A DNA stretch of 64,000 bases from contig NZ_JACDTY010000007.1 in NCBI RefSeq assembly GCF_013520985.1, positions 62,001 to 126,000 of the forward strand. Reading direction: 5' to 3'. Within the stretch, counting starts at the first letter, position 1; every line of letters starts with the position of its first letter. This stretch comes from Mesorhizobium neociceri. Its GTDB lineage: Bacteria > Pseudomonadota > Alphaproteobacteria > Rhizobiales > Rhizobiaceae. Below, in pieces: positions 62,035 through 64,000 of the stretch. The position numbers and the translations under genes were made by a program. Under the pieces are notes generated by a model. The model worked only from the letters and a program-made list of their open reading frames with translations. It had not been told where the DNA came from and made no database searches.

Positions 62035-62066
62035 TCAAATCGAGTCGGAACAAACCGGGACCACGG

Positions 62067-62101
62067 TGGGCCCATAATGGGCCCAAAACGTTTTGGGCCC
62101 A
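62067..62101. repeat. Overlapping TGGGCCCA palindromes next to the tRNA
   Basis: A near-perfect palindrome at 62067-62085 and a perfect 24-base palindrome at 62078-62101 share an arm. Both are built from TGGGCCCA. The tRNA acceptor end (TGGGCCC at 62136-62142) repeats this motif. Candidates are integrase binding sites or the integrase terminator, since T-rich sequence follows. Confidence 0.6.
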
Positions 62102-62132
62102 GGCCACTTTTTCTCAATAAAATCAATGGTTA

Positions 62133-62208
62133 TGGTGGGCCCGGAGGGACTCGAACCCCCAACCAAGCGGTTATGAGCCGCCGGCTCTAACCATTGAGCT
62201 ACAGGCCC
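62133..62208 (-). tRNA. tRNA with CAT anticodon, probably tRNA-Ile2
   Basis: A 76-nt cloverleaf with encoded CCA: acceptor GGGCCTG/CGGGCCC, anticodon loop CTCATAA, then CCGCTTGGTTG as in E. coli ileX. This points to the isoleucine tRNA whose C34 is converted to lysidine by TilS rather than a methionine tRNA, though elongator Met cannot be fully excluded. Confidence 0.88.
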
Positions 62209-62342
62209 CACGCGCGCTGGATTAGTGTTTTTCCTTACGCCGCACAAGGCTTTCCGGTCGGGCTGGTCGAGATCGCCCAAATCAGCCCATATTCGCATCC
62301 TAGTCGACAGGCGCGACTGGATCGCAGACCGAGGAGATTTTC

Positions 62343-63053
62343 ATGACCAGACATCTTTTGCCGCTCGCACTTGCCGCGGCGATCGCTTTTCCGGCGATTG
62401 CCGCTGCTGCCGATTCGCTGCCCCCGCCCCGCATCATCGTGTCGGGTGAAGGCCAGTCGACCGCGGCGCCCGACTTGGCGCTGCTGACGCTCAGCGTCAT
62501 GCGCGAGGCCAAGACCGCACGCGCGGCACTCGACGCCAACAACGATGCCATGGCCGCCGTGATCGCGGCAATGAAATCGGCAGGGATCAAGGACCGTGAC
62601 CTGCAGACCGCCGGCATCCAGATCAACCCGCGTTACAACTACACCAACAAGCCCGACGGCAGCCAGGAGGCCGAGCTTGTCGCCTACCAGGTGACCAACA
62701 CGCTCTCCGTGCGCATCCGCGACATCGACAAGACCGGCGAGATTCTCGACAAGGCGGTGTCGCTCGGCGTCAACCAGGGCGGCGGCATCTCGTTCTCCAA
62801 CGAGGATCCGAAAACCGCCGTCACCGAGGCCCGCAAGAAGGCGGTCGCCGACGCCATGGCCAAGGCCAAGACGCTGGCCGAGGCTGCCGGCGTCAGCATC
62901 GGCCGGGTGCTGGAAATCACCGACCAGAACATCGCGCCGGCGCCGATGCCGATCAACGCCAAGGCCTTCGATGCGGCGGGCGCCGCGGTTCCTGTGCAGG
63001 CCGGCGAGAATGCCTACGCCGTGCAGGTCACCGTCACCTTCGAGCTCAAATAG
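62343..63053 (+). CDS. SIMPL-domain (DUF541) periplasmic protein
   Basis: A 236-residue protein with a Sec signal peptide (cleavage near AAAADS, about residue 22) followed by the SIMPL domain: PPRIIVSGEGQSTAAPDLALLTLSV, GIQINPRYNY, AVADAMAKAKTLAEAAGV. Related proteins (E. coli YggE) affect oxidative stress. AGGAG precedes the ATG. A strong terminator follows. Confidence 0.9.
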   Translation: MTRHLLPLALAAAIAFPAIAAAADSLPPPRIIVSGEGQSTAAPDLALLTLSVMREAKTARAALDANNDAMAAVIAAMKSAGIKDRDLQTAGIQINPRYNYTNKPDGSQEAELVAYQVTNTLSVRIRDIDKTGEILDKAVSLGVNQGGGISFSNEDPKTAVTEARKKAVADAMAKAKTLAEAAGVSIGRVLEITDQNIAPAPMPINAKAFDAAGAAVPVQAGENAYAVQVTVTFELK

Positions 63054-63130
63054 GCTTATCCAAATCAGCAAGGCCCGCGGCATCATGCTGCGGCCCGAAC
63101 TGGCCGGTATCTTAGTTGGCATCAAATATG

Positions 63131-63166
63131 AAAAACCCCGGAGGACTTGGTCCTCCGGGGTTTTTT
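63131..63166. terminator. Strong intrinsic terminator after the SIMPL gene
   Basis: AAAAACCCCGGAGGA / TCCTCCGGGGTTTTTT with a small loop: a perfect, A/T-flanked, bidirectional hairpin serving the SIMPL gene. Confidence 0.92.
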
Positions 63167-63208
63167 CGAGCCGCACCTTTTCGCGCTATGGGAAAGGGGC
63201 TCCTGGCT

Positions 63209-63346
63209 GACCCGCGGAAGGGTCATGCCGCTACTCCGGATCGACCTTTGCAAAAGGTCGTATCCCAGACTGACCTTCGAAGAAGGTCATGTCTCCGGAC
63301 TGATCTTCGCAGAAGATCATGTCCCGGGCCGACTTCCGAGGAAGTC
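63209..63346. repeat. Array of five short hairpins with compensatory stem changes
   Basis: Stems at 63209-63224, 63243-63259, 63272-63288, 63302-63318 and 63331-63346, spaced about 29-34 bases. Arms differ in step: GACCC/GGGTC, GACCTT/AAGGTC, GACCTTC/GAAGGTC, GATCTTC/GAAGATC, GACTTCC/GGAAGTC. Linkers resemble (A/G)TGTCYCCGG. Lies between two convergent genes. Confidence 0.75.
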
Positions 63347-63355
63347 GTGCCCTGC

Positions 63356-63700
63356 TTAGCGATAGATAACCGGGCAGCCGCGCTCATTGGCGAACACGAC
63401 CACCACGCGATCGCCATACTGGCGGCCGGCCACCTTCACCACGCGGCGGTTGATGTCGACGATGCGGACGCGGTGCAGGCCCATACGCTCGGCCTTGTCG
63501 AGCGCGCGGTCCGGCGAGCAGCGGCGCCAATTGCGGTCACGGCGAAAGCCGTCCTCGTCGTCGCCAGTATAGACGCCGACGCGGCGATCATGGTTGTTGC
63601 CGAAGCCGAGATAGATCGAGTCTGCCTGGGCGGGCACAGCGGCTAGAGTGCCGAGAGCTACGAGACCCGAAAGGGCTGCCGTCTTGATCTGGTTGAACAT
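63356..63700 (-). CDS. Small secreted basic protein
   Basis: A 114-residue precursor with a Sec signal peptide (cleavage after VPAQA, about residue 26). The mature part is rich in Arg, Asp and Gly with a Cys pair (RRCSPDRAL and GCPVIYR) that could form a disulphide. AGGAGAG precedes the ATG at 63700; an upstream in-frame start lacks such a site. Small rhizobial secreted proteins like this have no known role. Confidence 0.72.
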   Translation of the reverse strand: MFNQIKTAALSGLVALGTLAAVPAQADSIYLGFGNNHDRRVGVYTGDDEDGFRRDRNWRRCSPDRALDKAERMGLHRVRIVDINRRVVKVAGRQYGDRVVVVFANERGCPVIYR

Positions 63701-64000
63701 TGTCTTCTCTCCTTGTTGAGGGCTTGCGCCCGTCTTCGTCGAACCGATGGGGGGAGAATGCTCCTTGCAGTCTGAACTCTTTGCGAACCGGCCGTTCATT
63801 TTGGGTTAATCTGCCGGACAGCTCGAAAGCAACCGCCCCTTCCGCCACTGCAAACGACTTGGAGCCTCAAAAACGTCCGGTCACCCAGAACGGGCGGCGG
63901 CTACATCCGTTCCAGACGCTTGAGCATGATGCCGAAAAGTGTGAAGCGGTTTTCTCGGACAAACAGCGTTTGTCCAGACATCATGCTCTATCTCTTTGAA
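63701..64000. other. Window end: upstream region and a third palindromic repeat
   Basis: No convincing gene. 63919-63990 holds GAGCATGATGCCGAAAAGTG..GGACAAAC / GTTTGTCC..CATCATGCTC, the same repeat family as 3984-4031 and 5920-6002. The promoter of the secreted protein gene should lie near 63740-63800. Confidence 0.6.

Noticed and set aside
62133..62208. Calling the CAT tRNA an initiator methionine tRNA
   Set aside because: The acceptor begins with a G-C pair and the anticodon stem lacks the three consecutive G-C pairs of initiators; the arm resembles ileX.
63209..63346. Possible small CRISPR array
   Set aside because: The spacing is only about 29-34 bases, the linkers resemble one another instead of being unique, the stems vary in sequence, and no cas genes are near.

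Overview
This GC-rich window looks like a chromosome segment of a rhizobial alphaproteobacterium, most likely Mesorhizobium or a close relative. The basis is gene order (murA, DUF2948, hisD, UPF0262, LMW phosphatase, infA, maf, yacG, tRNA-Phe), the protein sequences, and scattered palindromic intergenic repeats of the rhizobial kind. Assignments come from reading the sequence and from knowledge of protein families; no database was searched.

Layout. (1) 1-7,969: host core genes (NTF2-like secreted protein, GYD protein, tRNA-Thr, murA, hisD, infA, maf, yacG, tRNA-Phe). (2) 7,954-54,187: a siphovirus-type prophage of about 46.2 kb in the 3' end of tRNA-Phe, bounded by a perfect 16-bp direct repeat. 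Its left arm is a roughly 15-kb leftward operon of overlapping genes: small membrane proteins, YqaJ-like nuclease, RecT, acyl carrier protein, DnaQ-like exonuclease, DUF5131, HerA-like ATPase, SSB, DUF3310, ThyX, then an excisionase-like protein and the integrase next to the tRNA. A switch region (23.2-24.8 kb) holds a LexA/C1-like repressor, a Cro-like gene and four related operators. The right arm carries a GcrA-like regulator, HK97-type capsid, a methyltransferase/DUF115-like fusion, connector and neck proteins, tail tube, a frameshifted tail chaperone, tape measure, GTA-like tail tip proteins (DUF2460, DUF2163, NlpC/P60, tail-tip protein), DUF2793 and LamG receptor proteins, a lysis cassette with nested Rz/Rz1, and accessory genes (Flp pilin, LigD-like ligase, zinc-finger protein). 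No terminase, portal or head protease is present: a hybrid, frameshifted ORF lies exactly where they should be, so the prophage appears packaging-defective.

(3) 54,188-62,132: a mosaic of older insertions. A P4-type integrase sits just beyond the prophage attR, suggesting tandem use of tRNA-Phe. Then come a broken tape-measure relic, DUF3892, a frameshifted small gene, two lipoproteins, a thermonuclease-like protein, and an AlpA-like/XRE-like/integrase module beside a tRNA with anticodon CAT (probably tRNA-Ile2). (4) 62,133-64,000: host sequence with this tRNA, a SIMPL-domain periplasmic protein, a strong terminator, an array of five short hairpins with compensatory stem changes, a small secreted protein and another palindromic repeat.

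How the genes work together. The repressor should hold both early promoters shut, since its operators lie between the -35 and -10 boxes. On induction the leftward operon would supply recombination (YqaJ, RecT, SSB), nucleotide synthesis (ThyX) and excision. The rightward genes would build capsid and tail and lyse the cell. Without terminase and portal the element could make tails and lyse but should not package DNA unless another phage helps.
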